Shown: positions 37,123 to 46,685, numbered from the stretch's first letter. The stretch: 64,000 nucleotides of DNA from Candidatus Peregrinibacteria bacterium (GCA_016699515.1 CP064978.1:124001-188000), one strand, 5' to 3'. Numbers and translations: made by a program. Notes: generated from the sequence alone by a model not told the origin.

Positions 37123-37542
37123 TTATTTTTCGCTTTTCATTACTTTTACTTGTTCTTCTACGGCTAGTTTTTCTTGATTTAAATACTTAATTTTAATTTC
37201 ACTGAGTTGCTCACCACTGTTGAGTAGGCTTTCCAAATAACCCAAATACTCTTCGATATTTTCGTACGATATGCTGGTGGTTTTTTCGCAACTCAATACC
37301 AAAATAACGGCTTGGTTTTTATGATTATCAACATACAAAGTCCCACGGCGCGTTAAATACTCAACCTCTCCTTCTTGGGTGCGTACCGTTAGCCGGCTGA
37401 ACAAAATAGAGCCCGTGAGCGACGCGTGATGAGCCATGATGGAAAGGGGTCCCATTTCGGTTTGTAGACTGACCTCTTGAACTTCTTTCGAGTCCAAAAT
37501 TTCTTGGTCGGGAGTGCGGATGGTAAGGTGGAGGGTTTTCAT
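37123..37542 (-). CDS. atpC: ATP synthase epsilon subunit
   Basis: This 139-residue subunit of the F1 central stalk is the last gene of the operon. The beta-sandwich holds TEMGPLSIMAHHASLTGSIL, the family's GxxGxxxHHxx motif, and RRGTLYVDNHKNQAVIL. The C-terminal helical part is longer and more charged than usual, ending in KSEK. It is separated from atpD by 121 bases of simple-sequence spacer, longer than typical inside this operon. Confidence 0.92.
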   Translation of the reverse strand: MKTLHLTIRTPDQEILDSKEVQEVSLQTEMGPLSIMAHHASLTGSILFSRLTVRTQEGEVEYLTRRGTLYVDNHKNQAVILVLSCEKTTSISYENIEEYLGYLESLLNSGEQLSEIKIKYLNQEKLAVEEQVKVMKSEK

Positions 37543-37663
37543 AATTTACTGGGTCACTGGTTCACTCACGGTGTCTGATCACTGGCGCAAATATTCACTG
37601 GATGGATAGCCTAGTGATCAAACCCCGATCCTCATCAGGACGAGTGTTTTAGCGTTAAATAAT

Positions 37664-39082
37664 TTACTTCTTATTTTTTCCGGCAGCTTCTTGTCTTTCG
37701 AGCACTTCATCGATGGTTCCCGCCAGGTAGAAGTGTTGTTCGTCGATTTTGTCATATTCACCTTCTAAAATTCCTTTAAATCCTTTGATGGTGTCTGATG
37801 GTTTGATGTATTGACCTGGAGTTCCGGTAAACTGTTCGGCTACGAAGAAATTTTGCGTCAGGAATTTTTGTACTTTGCGCGCGCGTTGTACCACCAACTT
37901 ATCTTCTTCCGATAGCTCATCCATACCCAAAATGGCAATCACATCCTGTAATTCTTTGTAGCGTTGCAAAATGATTTTTACCCCTTGTGCCACTTCGTGG
38001 TGTTCTTCTCCAACGATTTCCGGCTCTAATGCGAGCGAACTTGAATCAAGAGGATCTACCGCTGGGTACAGCCCCATTGAAGCTTGTTTGCGGGAAAGCA
38101 CGACGGTTGCGTCCAAATGAGCAAAAGTGGTGGCGGGCGCGGGGTCCGTCAAATCATCTGCGGGTACGTACACTGCTTGCACCGAAGTAATTGATCCTTT
38201 TTTGGTTGAGGTGATCCGTTCTTGAAGCATACCCATGTCAGTTGCCAAGGTGGGTTGATAACCTACCGCGGAAGGCATGCGCCCCAAAAGAGCAGATACT
38301 TCGGCTCCCGCTTGGGTAAAGCGGAAAATATTATCGATAAACATCAAAATGTCTTTTCCTTCATCGCGGAATTTTTCAGCGATAGTAAGCCCGGTGAGTG
38401 CCACACGCATACGTGCTCCTGGGGGTTCATTCATTTGTCCGAACACCATGGCCAATTTGTCGATTACACCGCTATCGGTCATTTCGTGAATCAGGTCGTT
38501 TCCTTCGCGCGAACGTTCACCCACTCCTGCGAATACAGAATAACCTCCGTGTCCCATGGCAATGTTGTGAATCAACTCCTGCATAATCACCGTTTTTCCT
38601 ACACCCGCTCCTCCGAACAAGGCAACCTTTCCTCCTTTGGTAAAAGGACACAACAGATCGATCACTTTAATCCCGGTTTCCAAAATTTCTACTTTTGGAT
38701 TTTGATCGGTCAATTTTGGAGGAGTCACGTGAATGGGGCGGCGTTCAACCGATTTTTCAAAAGCTTGCTTACCGTCGATGGGATCACCGGTTACGTTCAA
38801 TACTCTTCCTAGAACGGCTTGGCCAACCGGAGTGCTGATCGGAGCGCCCGTATCCATGACTTCTTGTCCTACAAACAACCCATCGGTGGTCGACATGGAT
38901 ACCGTGCGAACGGTACCGCCACCCAAATGGCTTTGCACTTCCAAGGTCAACATGGACCCATCTTCCTGCTTAATTTCCAGCGCAGAATATTGTTCTGGAA
39001 TGTGATCTACGAAATAAACATCAACCACCACACCGATGATGCGGCTGATCTGACCTTTGGGAATGTTCTTATTTTCTGACAT
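37664..39082 (-). CDS. atpD: ATP synthase beta subunit
   Basis: This 472-residue catalytic F1 subunit is intact. It has the P-loop GGAGVGKTV (about residue 153), the catalytic-site GVGERSREGNDL with Glu, Walker B ILMFIDNIFRFTQAG and the DELSEEDK loop contacting gamma. It synthesises ATP with alpha at the F1 head. It follows atpG by 103 bases of low-complexity spacer containing repeated gatcgtag. Confidence 0.98.
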   Translation of the reverse strand: MSENKNIPKGQISRIIGVVVDVYFVDHIPEQYSALEIKQEDGSMLTLEVQSHLGGGTVRTVSMSTTDGLFVGQEVMDTGAPISTPVGQAVLGRVLNVTGDPIDGKQAFEKSVERRPIHVTPPKLTDQNPKVEILETGIKVIDLLCPFTKGGKVALFGGAGVGKTVIMQELIHNIAMGHGGYSVFAGVGERSREGNDLIHEMTDSGVIDKLAMVFGQMNEPPGARMRVALTGLTIAEKFRDEGKDILMFIDNIFRFTQAGAEVSALLGRMPSAVGYQPTLATDMGMLQERITSTKKGSITSVQAVYVPADDLTDPAPATTFAHLDATVVLSRKQASMGLYPAVDPLDSSSLALEPEIVGEEHHEVAQGVKIILQRYKELQDVIAILGMDELSEEDKLVVQRARKVQKFLTQNFFVAEQFTGTPGQYIKPSDTIKGFKGILEGEYDKIDEQHFYLAGTIDEVLERQEAAGKNKK

Positions 39083-39185
39083 AGTGATTAATTAATAGTA
39101 TTTGAAAGGGTTAATAATTGGATCGTAGATCGTAGTGAGCAGATCGTAGTAGTTATTTGGCTTACTACGAGCTGTTTTCTACGCA

Positions 39186-40088
39186 CTACGTATCTTTAAT
39201 CGCTTCGCTGCTGTTGATCAGATCCGCTAATTCGGTTGTGATCACCTGTTGGCGCGCTTTGTTTAGATCTATGGTCAAATTTTCAATGATTTTGTTGGTT
39301 GAGTCGGTTGCATTCTTCATCGCGATCATTCGGCTGGAATATTCGGAAGCTTTTAATTCAAAGAAGGCTTGAATGAACAGAGTATTTACCAATTCGCGAG
39401 TTAGATGCTCCAGTACGGCCGCTTCGCTTGGTTCGTACAACATGTAATCATTTTCCTCTTTCTTTAAAGGCTTCAAATCAGAATCGGTGCCAATATGTTG
39501 CTTTAGATTTTCAACCGAAAAGGGGAGGAAAGTTTTTAAAATCGGATAGTAAGTGAAAGCGTTTTTGTAATGAGGTGACATCATCATTACTTGTTTTACG
39601 TCTCCTTTTTCCCAACGCTTGATCAACTCACCAATCACGTCGATTGCGTCGATCGGAGTCATATTTTCCTTGAGTGACACAAACGATTTTTCAACCGGAA
39701 TTTTGTTGAATAGCGCGTAGCTTAAGCTTTTTTTCCCAATGGTCATTAGCAACCGATCTTCTTTGGGAGTGTTCAACCACTCATTCGATTGAAAAATTCC
39801 TTTAATCAATCGGTTATTAAGCGCTCCACACAGGCCCTTATCGGATGTGAACAAAATGAAAATGGTTTTTCCTTCCGATCGTTGTTCCATTAGGCCGTTC
39901 ACACTATCTCCATTCAGATTGCGACTAAGAATGTTCAAAAGATCATGGGCAAAAATTCGAGAATGAACCGCTTTTTTTTGAAAAAATTTCATTTTACTCG
40001 CGGCTACCAATTCCATCGCCTTGGTAATCTTGCGCGTGTTCTTGAAGCTGCCGATTTTTTTCTTAGTCTCTATAAGTAATCCTGACAT
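39186..40088 (-). CDS. atpG: ATP synthase gamma subunit
   Basis: This 300-residue central-stalk subunit starts with the coiled N-terminal helix TKKKIGSFKNTRKITKAMEL and ends with the matching C-terminal helix (ATDSTNKIIENLTIDLNKAR). The Rossmann-like middle has FTSDKGLCGALNNRLIKGI. Size and order are standard. It lies 34 bases after atpA. Confidence 0.96.
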   Translation of the reverse strand: MSGLLIETKKKIGSFKNTRKITKAMELVAASKMKFFQKKAVHSRIFAHDLLNILSRNLNGDSVNGLMEQRSEGKTIFILFTSDKGLCGALNNRLIKGIFQSNEWLNTPKEDRLLMTIGKKSLSYALFNKIPVEKSFVSLKENMTPIDAIDVIGELIKRWEKGDVKQVMMMSPHYKNAFTYYPILKTFLPFSVENLKQHIGTDSDLKPLKKEENDYMLYEPSEAAVLEHLTRELVNTLFIQAFFELKASEYSSRMIAMKNATDSTNKIIENLTIDLNKARQQVITTELADLINSSEAIKDT

Positions 40089-40122
40089 TCTTACAATTAC
40101 GAATTAAATATTACGAATTTTT

Positions 40123-41630
40123 CTAAGCTAGAATGGCGTCACAGGCCTTTTTCAATCCTTCCTCCACATCATCGCTCAACTCTTTTTTGTCGGTAATGTT
40201 TTTAACCACTTCTTTGTGCCCACTTTGCATGCCATCTAACAAAGCGCTGATTTTTTCATGCACTTTTTCCGCGTCAAATTTATCGAAATACCCGTTGTTC
40301 ACCGCATACAATAGCGCAACTTGTTGCCACAATTTATAAGGAGAACCGTTGCGTTGTTTGAGCACTTCAATGATGCGTCGGCCTCGCAATAACTGCTGCT
40401 TGGTTGATTCATCCAAATCACTGGCAAATTGAGAGAACGCTTCCAATTCATAGAACTGAGCGAGTTCCAATTTTACTTTTCCCGAAATTTTCTTCATGAT
40501 TTTGGTTTGGGCTGAACCTCCTACGCGTGATACGGAGATCCCTACATCAATGGCAGGACGAATTCCTTTATTGAACAAGTTGGTGTCCAAGAAGATTTGT
40601 CCATCAGTGATCGAAATGACGTTGGTTGGAATGTAGGCGGATACATCACCTGCCAATGTTTCGATGATCGGTAAGGCCGTGACACTTCCTCCTCCGTAGT
40701 TTTCATTCAATTTAGCGGCACGTTCCAACAATCTTGAATGGAGGTAAAATACGTCTCCAGGATACGCTTCGCGCCCTGGTGGACGGCGTAGCAAGAGCGA
40801 CATTTCACGGTACGCAACCGCGTGTTTAGACAAATCATCGTACACAACCAAAACATCTTTCCCTTTATCCATAAAGTATTCGGCAATAGCGCAGCCGGCA
40901 CAAGCTGCCAAGAACTGCAAAGCAGCCGCTCGCGATGCAGACGCGGATACAACCACGGTGTAATCCATTGCCCCATGTTCTTTCAAAATTTCATAAACAC
41001 GCGCCACTTTTGATTCCTTTTGTCCAATGGCAACGTAGACACAAATCATGTTTTCCCCTTTTTGGTTGATGATGGTGTCGAGCGCAAGGGTGGTTTTTCC
41101 GGTTTGACGATCTCCAATAATCAACTCACGTTGGCCACGTCCAATTGGAATGAGGGCGTCCGCAGCGATGATACCGGTTTGCACAGGCTGATGAACTTAT
41201 TTACGAGCCATTACACCTGGCGCAATTTTTTCGAGCGGATATTGTTTATCTCCTTTAATGGCAGCTTTTCCGTCCTCGGGCTCTCCCAGTGGGTTCACCA
41301 CACGTCCTAGAATATCTTCACTGACCGGTAATGTGAGTGAGCGATTGAGCGCTTCTACCATCAACCCTTCTTTAACATGAGTGCTTGATTGAAGCATCAA
41401 TGCGTAGCTGGTATCCGCTTCCAAATTCATCACCAAGGCTTGCAGCGTGGTATCTTGCACTTGGACGACATCGCCCATTTTCAGATTGGGAAGCCCCTTA
41501 ATGGCAATTACCCCGTCTTTATACGATTGGATAATACCGTATTTGCCGGTTTTTCTTCTTTGGCTGCTTCGAACGAAGCTAAACTGCTCTCTAGATTATC
41601 CAGCAATTGTTGAAGATTGTGTTGTGACAT
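40123..41630 (-). CDS. atpA: ATP synthase alpha subunit, frame break plus in-frame stop
   Basis: The repaired length is 502 residues, exactly family size. The P-loop is GDRQTGKTTLALD and the signature PAIDVGISVSRVGG is intact. Two lesions are present. One A is missing near 41552, after which the frame should run EEKTGKYGIIQSYKDG. A TAA replaces the expected Ser codon at 41197-41199 in APGVMARK-stop-VHQPVQTG, within the same frame on both sides. The stop could be one C-to-A change of TCA. Since beta, gamma and other subunits are conserved, I treat the gene as functional and the lesions as likely errors. Confidence 0.92.
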
Positions 41631-41696
41631 GTAAATTAATTAATAGTTAATCGAATTGATGGCCGCCCGCCTTAGGCGGAGTGGCCGCTTGGTGGT

Positions 41697-42363
41697 TTAC
41701 ATTTGAGTAGCGAAGCGTTCAATCTTTCCGCGCCATGATTCATCGGTGACTTTGCCGTTTATGAATAATTTAAGTCCGCCGTACAGATGTTTGCTGACTT
41801 GAAAAAGAGGAAAGACGTTTTTGAACTCTTTTTGAATTGTTTGCGGATTGCCTGCTTGGTTTCGGCCTCGGTATCGCGAGCCATTTGAATCACAATGTAG
41901 GGAGTTTCCGGGTGCACCAACCTTATGTATTGGAACAAACTTTCAAAATTTTGTTGATAGGTGTTGGTTGATAACACGTGGACAAAAATGGCTGGCAGAT
42001 TAGCTTTTTTCAAATAGTGTTGTTTTTGTTCCACGGTCATTCCATAAAAACTCATTGGCAAGCGATCCAACAACGTGGCCACTTCATTCATCAAGTATTC
42101 TGCCAGCGCTTCACTAAAGCGACGATTCACTCCCATGCGGCTGTTTTTTTCTTCCAAATGTTTCACCAGCTTGAATGTGCTCATTAGGTCTTTTAAAAAT
42201 TGAGCTTCGGATACGTCGCACAAATAGGGCACCAACGTTTCTGGTATTTTTGCCGCTTGCAAACAGGCTTTTTATCGCCAGCAGATTGCTCAAAGAATGA
42301 ACGATTTTCTGCAAACAGTGATAAAACCTTAACCGTGATGTGAGCAAATAGTTGGTGAATCAT
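41697..42363 (-). CDS. atpH: ATP synthase delta subunit, two frame breaks
   Basis: After restoring one base near 42270 and one near 41838 the protein has about 222 residues, starting MIHQLFAHITVKVLSLFAE. The C-terminal domain carries the family motif as LYGGLKLFINGKVTDESW followed by RGKIERFATQM. OSCP/delta joins the peripheral stalk to the F1 head. It is about 40 residues longer than most bacterial delta subunits. It starts 30 bases after atpF. Confidence 0.85.
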
Positions 42364-42393
42364 TATAAAAGGAACGTAGAGTTAATTCGGGAA

Positions 42394-42887
42394 TTACCGA
42401 TATTCACGCCAAGCGGCGGTCACACTTTCTTGTACCACGTTTTCTGGAATCTTATTGGCTACCACATGCAGTAGTACTTTTTTCATCAACTGCACAATTT
42501 GTGCCTCGGCCTCCTTCATGATTTCGGCCTTTTTTTATCGAGTTGAGCGGTGGTTTCTTCGATCATTTTTTGTCGCTCACTTTCCATTTCTTGAATCATT
42601 TCACTTCTTTTTTCCTGCATTTCCTTTTTCAGGGTTGCAGCGTCGGCCGCCATTTGAATACGTAGTTCCTCCTTCTCTTTTTTGTGTTGCTCAATTTGCA
42701 TTTCCAACACTTTTTGAAGATGGGCGGTGTCTTCGATATTCTTTTTAATGGTCGCACGTCGTTTCTCAAGATTTTTGATCACCTTGGGATAGAAAAAGTA
42801 CCCTAATACACCCAACAATAACCCGTAATTCACCAGGTAAAGTAGCATTCCCCATAGGTCGATTCCTATTTTGGACAAGTTTTCCAT
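42394..42887 (-). CDS. atpF: ATP synthase b subunit, one frame break
   Basis: The repaired protein has 164 residues. A membrane helix near the N-terminus (MLLYLVNYGLLLGVLGYFFY) precedes a long charged coiled coil forming the peripheral stalk. One A is missing in the run at 42530-42537. With it the frame continues KKAEIMKEAEAQIVQLMKKV and ends AAWREYR. It sits 29 bases after atpE. Confidence 0.92.
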
Positions 42888-42916
42888 AACGAATAAATGA
42901 TGAGTAAAAACCTAGC

Positions 42917-43148
42917 TTATACAGCAAACAAAATGATCAAAGACACAACCAACGAGTAAATACCGGTTGATTCGGTGATCGCCATAAATACGATTGAGTT
43001 TGAAAATAGCTTGTCGGCCATTTCAGGATTGCGAGCCATTCCTTCTACGGCTTTGCTCGCCACAATGCCTTCCCCGATAAGCGGGACCAAGCGCTCCTAA
43101 TCCCATACAGAGACCAGCGGCTAATAATTTGTATACTTCTGCTTCCAT
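42917..43148 (-). CDS. atpE: ATP synthase c subunit with two-carboxylate motif, one frame break
   Basis: Removing one extra base near 43079 gives a 76-residue two-helix hairpin. Helix 1 has GPAIGEGIVASKAVEG, the polar loop is ARNPE, and helix 2 has FMAITESTGIYSLVVSLIIL. Glu59 is the ion-binding carboxylate. ESTGIY matches the Na+-binding signature of Ilyobacter-type rings (Glu65, Ser66, Thr67, Tyr70). The helix 1 partner, Gln32 in those, is Glu26 here with identical spacing of 33. Such a two-carboxylate site is known from Fusobacterium nucleatum. The frame break lies just upstream of Glu26, but that codon is in frame with the whole downstream part. Confidence 0.92.
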
Positions 43149-43240
43149 AACATTTAGGTGTTAGTAAATAATGATTTCCAGCTTGGTAAGCTGTAAGGAC
43201 TAAGGATGAAGCGTGGGCTTACTTCCTCATTCCTCACCGC

Positions 43241-44020
43241 TTATTCTTTGGATGAGACTACCGCCTGCAGGGTTGAACCAAAAAATAGGCCCGACAATAA
43301 AGCGAATACGATTGCCTGGATGACTGCCGAAAGGAGCCCCAGAGCGTAAAAAGGAGTGGGAGCCAAAAATTGGGTAAACTTGGAAAGCCCGATAATCACA
43401 GTCGACATCAGCATTCCCGAAAGCATGTTACCGAACAAACGATTTGAAACGGACACCATTTTTGCGATTTCACCAATAATATCCATTAATCCCAAGAACA
43501 CCTCAATAACGGCCATCATGAGGTCTTTGGCCGAGCGTACTTGAAGCAACTTATGAAACTTGATGTAATTGCCAACGTGCTTGAAGGGGTGAGAAACGAG
43601 CGCGATTAATTGAGCGAGTCCTACCGCTAGAATCCCGAGCATCAATGGTAAACTTAGATGCGCACTTGGAGTGAAGAAAAGATCTTCTCCATTGTATTCA
43701 ATTTCACTCAATACTGGCAAATACGATAATAGATTCGAAAATAGAATCATCAAAAAGATGGTCAATACCATGTATAAATTCAATTTTCGATATTTTTTGG
43801 GGGTGGCCATGTCCACTTTTTCTTGAAACCATTCAATAATCATTTCCATAACCAATTGTAATTTGGTTGGAATCACATCGGCGCTACTGGCGATTTTAAT
43901 TGCCAACAGTACAATAAAAACACTCACGAGCAGCAGGGCAGCGTGAGCACTGGTGAAGGCAAAGGGTCCAATCTGGGCAATGGTGGAAGGAAGAATGGAA
44001 AGGCTCATAAATAAAATCAA
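43241..44020 (-). CDS. atpB: ATP synthase a subunit
   Basis: This 259-residue membrane subunit forms the ion half-channels beside the c-ring. The essential Arg is in SNRLFGNMLSGMLM near residue 192. The N-terminal half has EWFQEKVDMATPKKYRKLN, then helices including MVLTIFLMILFSNLLSYLPV. The C-terminal helices are VIQAIVFALLSGLFFG. Intact and of usual length. It starts 26 bases after the atpI-like gene. Confidence 0.95.
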   Translation of the reverse strand: MILFMSLSILPSTIAQIGPFAFTSAHAALLLVSVFIVLLAIKIASSADVIPTKLQLVMEMIIEWFQEKVDMATPKKYRKLNLYMVLTIFLMILFSNLLSYLPVLSEIEYNGEDLFFTPSAHLSLPLMLGILAVGLAQLIALVSHPFKHVGNYIKFHKLLQVRSAKDLMMAVIEVFLGLMDIIGEIAKMVSVSNRLFGNMLSGMLMSTVIIGLSKFTQFLAPTPFYALGLLSAVIQAIVFALLSGLFFGSTLQAVVSSKE

Positions 44021-44046
44021 TGAACTTTTGTTAGGGGTGGCGCCTT

Positions 44047-44309
44047 TTATTTTTGGGTTGAATTGTTTTGTTGGTTAGCTAACCGCTTCATCAGTCGGTA
44101 GAGTGATAGTTGAGTGACAGGGAAGGAGAGCATAAGCCCCAGGACCATAAACCACGGATGTTTGTCGAATCGTAGGTCCAGCCAGTGCCCTCCTCCGGCA
44201 AAAATAAGAATGCTTGTTAGGGTGGTAAGGGACACGGTCGATAATCGTTTTAAATGATTGAAAGATGGTATATTCCCTTTGTTTAGCTGTTTTTTGGTTC
44301 CAGATTCAT
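44047..44309 (-). CDS. AtpI/AtpZ-like small membrane protein, probable frame break
   Basis: The part from the GTG at 44235 to the stop encodes 62 residues with two helices (SLTTLTSILIFAGGGHWLDL and MVLGLMLSFPVTQLSLYRLM). The GGGHWLD element fits the AtpI/AtpZ (F0F1 assembly or Mg-related) family. In-frame codons continue upstream without a start. Restoring one A in the run near 44293 links to an ATG at 44309, giving 87 residues beginning MNLEPKKQLNKG. First gene of the operon, where atpI usually sits. Confidence 0.65.
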
Positions 44310-44536
44310 GAGCTCAAGTGGTTGCCCTATCCCAACGTGCGACCATTCTACTCATGTTTTTAAAAAATGCAAGGGTCTAAAGAATACTTTTAAATTACGA
44401 ATTAAAAATTAAAAATTACGAATTTTTCTCCGCTTATTTATTCGTAATTTGTAGTTAAAAATTCGTCATTGTAATCACTGCTACCAAGGCTACTTAATTT
44501 CCTGCTATACTAAAAAAGTATTCTAACCTTAAAATT

Positions 44537-45460
44537 ATGTCTGATCTTTATGATGTTTTGGTAATTGGAGCAGGTCCTGCCGGTTATACAGCCGCACTTT
44601 ACGCCAGTCGAGGAAATTTAAAAGTACTTTGTTTAGAAGGCTGGCAACCCGGTGGACAGTTAACCACCACCACGGTGATTGAAAATTTCCCTGGCTTTCG
44701 CGATGGAAAAGATGGAAAAGAATTGATGAAAGAAATGCGTGATCAGGCGGCCCGCTTTGGAACCGACTATATTACGGCCAATGTGTCGAAGGTCGATTTT
44801 TCCGCTCGTCCGTTTAAAGTGTGGGTGGGAGACGCCGTCTATCAAGGTCGATCCGTTATTATTGCTACCGGAGCTAAGTCACGCATGCTGGGTTTGGAAT
44901 CGGAGGCGCGTCTTTTTTCTAAGGGCGTTTCGACTTGTGCCACTTGTGATGGATTCTTTTTTAAGAACAAGGTGGTTGCCTTATTAGGAGGGGGGGATAG
45001 TGCCATGGAGGAAGCCGGCTTTATGACCAAATATGCCTCTAAAGTCTATTTGATTCACCGACGCTCTGAATTCAGAGCTTCTAAAATTATGCAGGATCGA
45101 GTGAAGGACAATGAGAAAATCGAAATTTTAACCAATAAAACCGTTGAAGAAATTCTGGGTGAGTCGGTGGTTTCGGGTATACGCCTTAAGGATACTCAAA
45201 CCGGAGCGCTGTCTACATTGGAATTACAAGGAGTCTTTTTAGCCATTGGGCATATTCCGTCCACTCAATTATTTGAAGCAGTGATTGAGATGGATGCTGA
45301 CCAATATATTCTTCATAAAAACCACACCATGACGAATATTGAAGGAGTATTTGCTGCAGGGGACTGCGTTGATCATCGTTACCGCCAAGCCATTACTGCG
45401 GCGGCCGATGGTTGTCGTGCCGCCATGGATGCGGAAAAGTGGTTAGAGGCTCAGGCTTAA
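44537..45460 (+). CDS. trxB: Thioredoxin reductase
   Basis: This 307-residue flavoenzyme passes electrons from NADPH to thioredoxin. The FAD motif GAGPAGYTAALYASRG is at the N-terminus, the redox pair is CATCDG near residue 134, and the NADPH motif LGGGDSAMEEAGF follows. VFAAGDCVDHRYRQAITAAA near the C-terminus is the second FAD motif. Intact and standard. It is divergent from the ATP synthase operon and would feed the CcdA-like protein at 10340. Confidence 0.97.
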   Translation: MSDLYDVLVIGAGPAGYTAALYASRGNLKVLCLEGWQPGGQLTTTTVIENFPGFRDGKDGKELMKEMRDQAARFGTDYITANVSKVDFSARPFKVWVGDAVYQGRSVIIATGAKSRMLGLESEARLFSKGVSTCATCDGFFFKNKVVALLGGGDSAMEEAGFMTKYASKVYLIHRRSEFRASKIMQDRVKDNEKIEILTNKTVEEILGESVVSGIRLKDTQTGALSTLELQGVFLAIGHIPSTQLFEAVIEMDADQYILHKNHTMTNIEGVFAAGDCVDHRYRQAITAAADGCRAAMDAEKWLEAQA

Positions 45461-45463
45461 TTA

Positions 45464-45492
45464 TTGACATAACATAATTTATGTTTTAATTT
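45464..45492 (+). promoter_or_regulatory. Promoter of the small lipoprotein gene
   Basis: Perfect TTGACA (45464-45469), 17-base spacer, TAATTT (45487-45492). It starts right after the trxB stop. Confidence 0.55.
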
Positions 45493-45523
45493 ACAACATA
45501 ATAAATTCTAAATCTATCTTAGT

Positions 45524-45814
45524 ATGTCTCCTGTCAATAAATATTCACCAATGTTTGCGGCTGCTGTGCTTTCTCTTGGATTGGCCGGTTGCCCTCCTCA
45601 AGTTGAGCAGACTAAAGCAGCAGAGGCTGTGCGAATGCAGGTGAGCACTGCTACTGCATCGTCTGCCTTACCCCCCGCTCCTTCTTATCCACCTAATTCA
45701 AATGTTTGCATCTCTTTTGAAACTTCATGTGACACAGACAGTAATGGAAAGATCCTTGTTGATACGTGTCGAACCGCCGGAGGCCTACATTGCGCTTCAC
45801 TAAGAATGCCTTAG
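45524..45814 (+). CDS. Small secreted lipoprotein
   Basis: This 96-residue protein has a lipoprotein signal with lipobox GLAGC at about residues 19-23. The mature part is Ala/Pro-rich and then contains four Cys (NVCISFETSCDTDSNGK, DTCRTAGGLHC) that could form two disulfides. No family is recognised. It is monocistronic between its own promoter and a strong terminator. Confidence 0.65.
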   Translation: MSPVNKYSPMFAAAVLSLGLAGCPPQVEQTKAAEAVRMQVSTATASSALPPAPSYPPNSNVCISFETSCDTDSNGKILVDTCRTAGGLHCASLRMP

Positions 45815-45826
45815 CGTACGATTGAT

Positions 45827-45865
45827 TAAAAAAAGCGACTCCGCCTTAGGCGGAGTCGCTTTTTG
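45827..45865. terminator. Bidirectional terminator between the lipoprotein gene and rplT
   Basis: A perfect stem AAAAGCGACTCCGCC / GGCGGAGTCGCTTTT with loop TTA, flanked by A and T runs, able to serve both convergent transcripts. Confidence 0.9.
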
Positions 45866-45884
45866 TTGGTCATTCAATTCTTTC

Positions 45885-46411
45885 CTATTTCTCTTCTTTC
45901 TTTTTTGCGGCTGGTTTTTTAGCGGGAGCTTTTTTAGCAACGGGTTTTTCTTTCTTTTCTTCCTCTTCAGCTGCTTTCTCTTCTACTGCCTTTACTTTCT
46001 TTTCGGCGGCACCATATTGTTTTTTTAGTTCCGCCAAGTCAGGAGCCTTTCCGGCTTCGGGCAACGCAGCCTTTGCGGCTTCTACCAATTTGGTAAATAC
46101 TTCTTCGTGATTGGTTGCCAATTCGGCAAGCATTTTTCGGTTCACTTTGATATTCGCTAGTTCCAAACCATAAATGAATCGGCTGTATTTGATTTCATTC
46201 ATGCGGCAGGCTGCGTTAATGCGCAACACCCACAATTGATGGAAGGTGCGTTTTTTTAAGTCGTCGATCGCGGTACGCGTTCATTCCCGCTTTCATGACC
46301 GCATTTTTGCTAGTTTGAAAACGTTCTTGCGTTTGCCTCGGAAACCTTTTGCAAGGCTAAAGATTTTTTGTGACGACGGTGGGTGGTGGTTCCACGTTTT
46401 ACTCTGGGCAT
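45885..46411 (-). CDS. rplT: 50S ribosomal protein L20 with long C-terminal tail, three frame breaks
   Basis: The start MPRVKRGTTTHRRHKK and the core (ILS/F-LAKGFRGKRKNVFKLAK, NAVMKAGMNAYRDRRLKKR, RTFHQLWVLRINAACR) are L20. Breaks lie near 46367 and 46305 (one base missing each) and 46255 (one A extra). Repaired length is 175 residues, while L20 is normally about 118. The extra 55 residues form an Ala/Lys/Glu tail (KAVEEKAAEEEEKKEKPVAK and onward). L20 is an early 23S assembly protein and in many bacteria represses its own operon. It is the last gene of infC-rpmI-rplT. Confidence 0.92.
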
Positions 46412-46469
46412 CTTTCTAAGTTAAGAGTTAATAATTATGAATCAAGATAGCAGAACGCTTTCCGCTTTC

Positions 46470-46685
46470 TTATTTACCTGGCAACATGCGTTTAAGCTGT
46501 TTTTTATAGGTTGTGCTGGTAACAATGGTTTTTCCAGCAAGGCGACGTTGTTTTTTCGACTTTTGTTGAAGCAAATGATTGCGAGCGGCCTTTTGTTGGG
46601 CATATTGGCCGCTTCCGGTTATTTTGAACCGTTTTTTGGCCCCACTGCTGTTTTTTTGCTTTCCTGGGCGTGCTTTTCCGGGCAT
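46470..46685 (-). CDS. rpmI: 50S ribosomal protein L35
   Basis: This 71-residue basic protein carries the L35 core SGAKKRFKITGSGQYAQQKA followed by RNHLLQQKSKKQRRL and the KRMLP end motif. The N-terminus (MPGKARPGKQKNS) is slightly longer than usual. It lies 20 bases after infC and 58 before rplT, the classical order. Confidence 0.92.
   Translation of the reverse strand: MPGKARPGKQKNSSGAKKRFKITGSGQYAQQKAARNHLLQQKSKKQRRLAGKTIVTSTTYKKQLKRMLPGK

Noticed and set aside
38222..38812. Long plus-strand open frame of 196 codons opposite atpD
   Set aside because: It is the antisense shadow of the highly conserved atpD coding frame.
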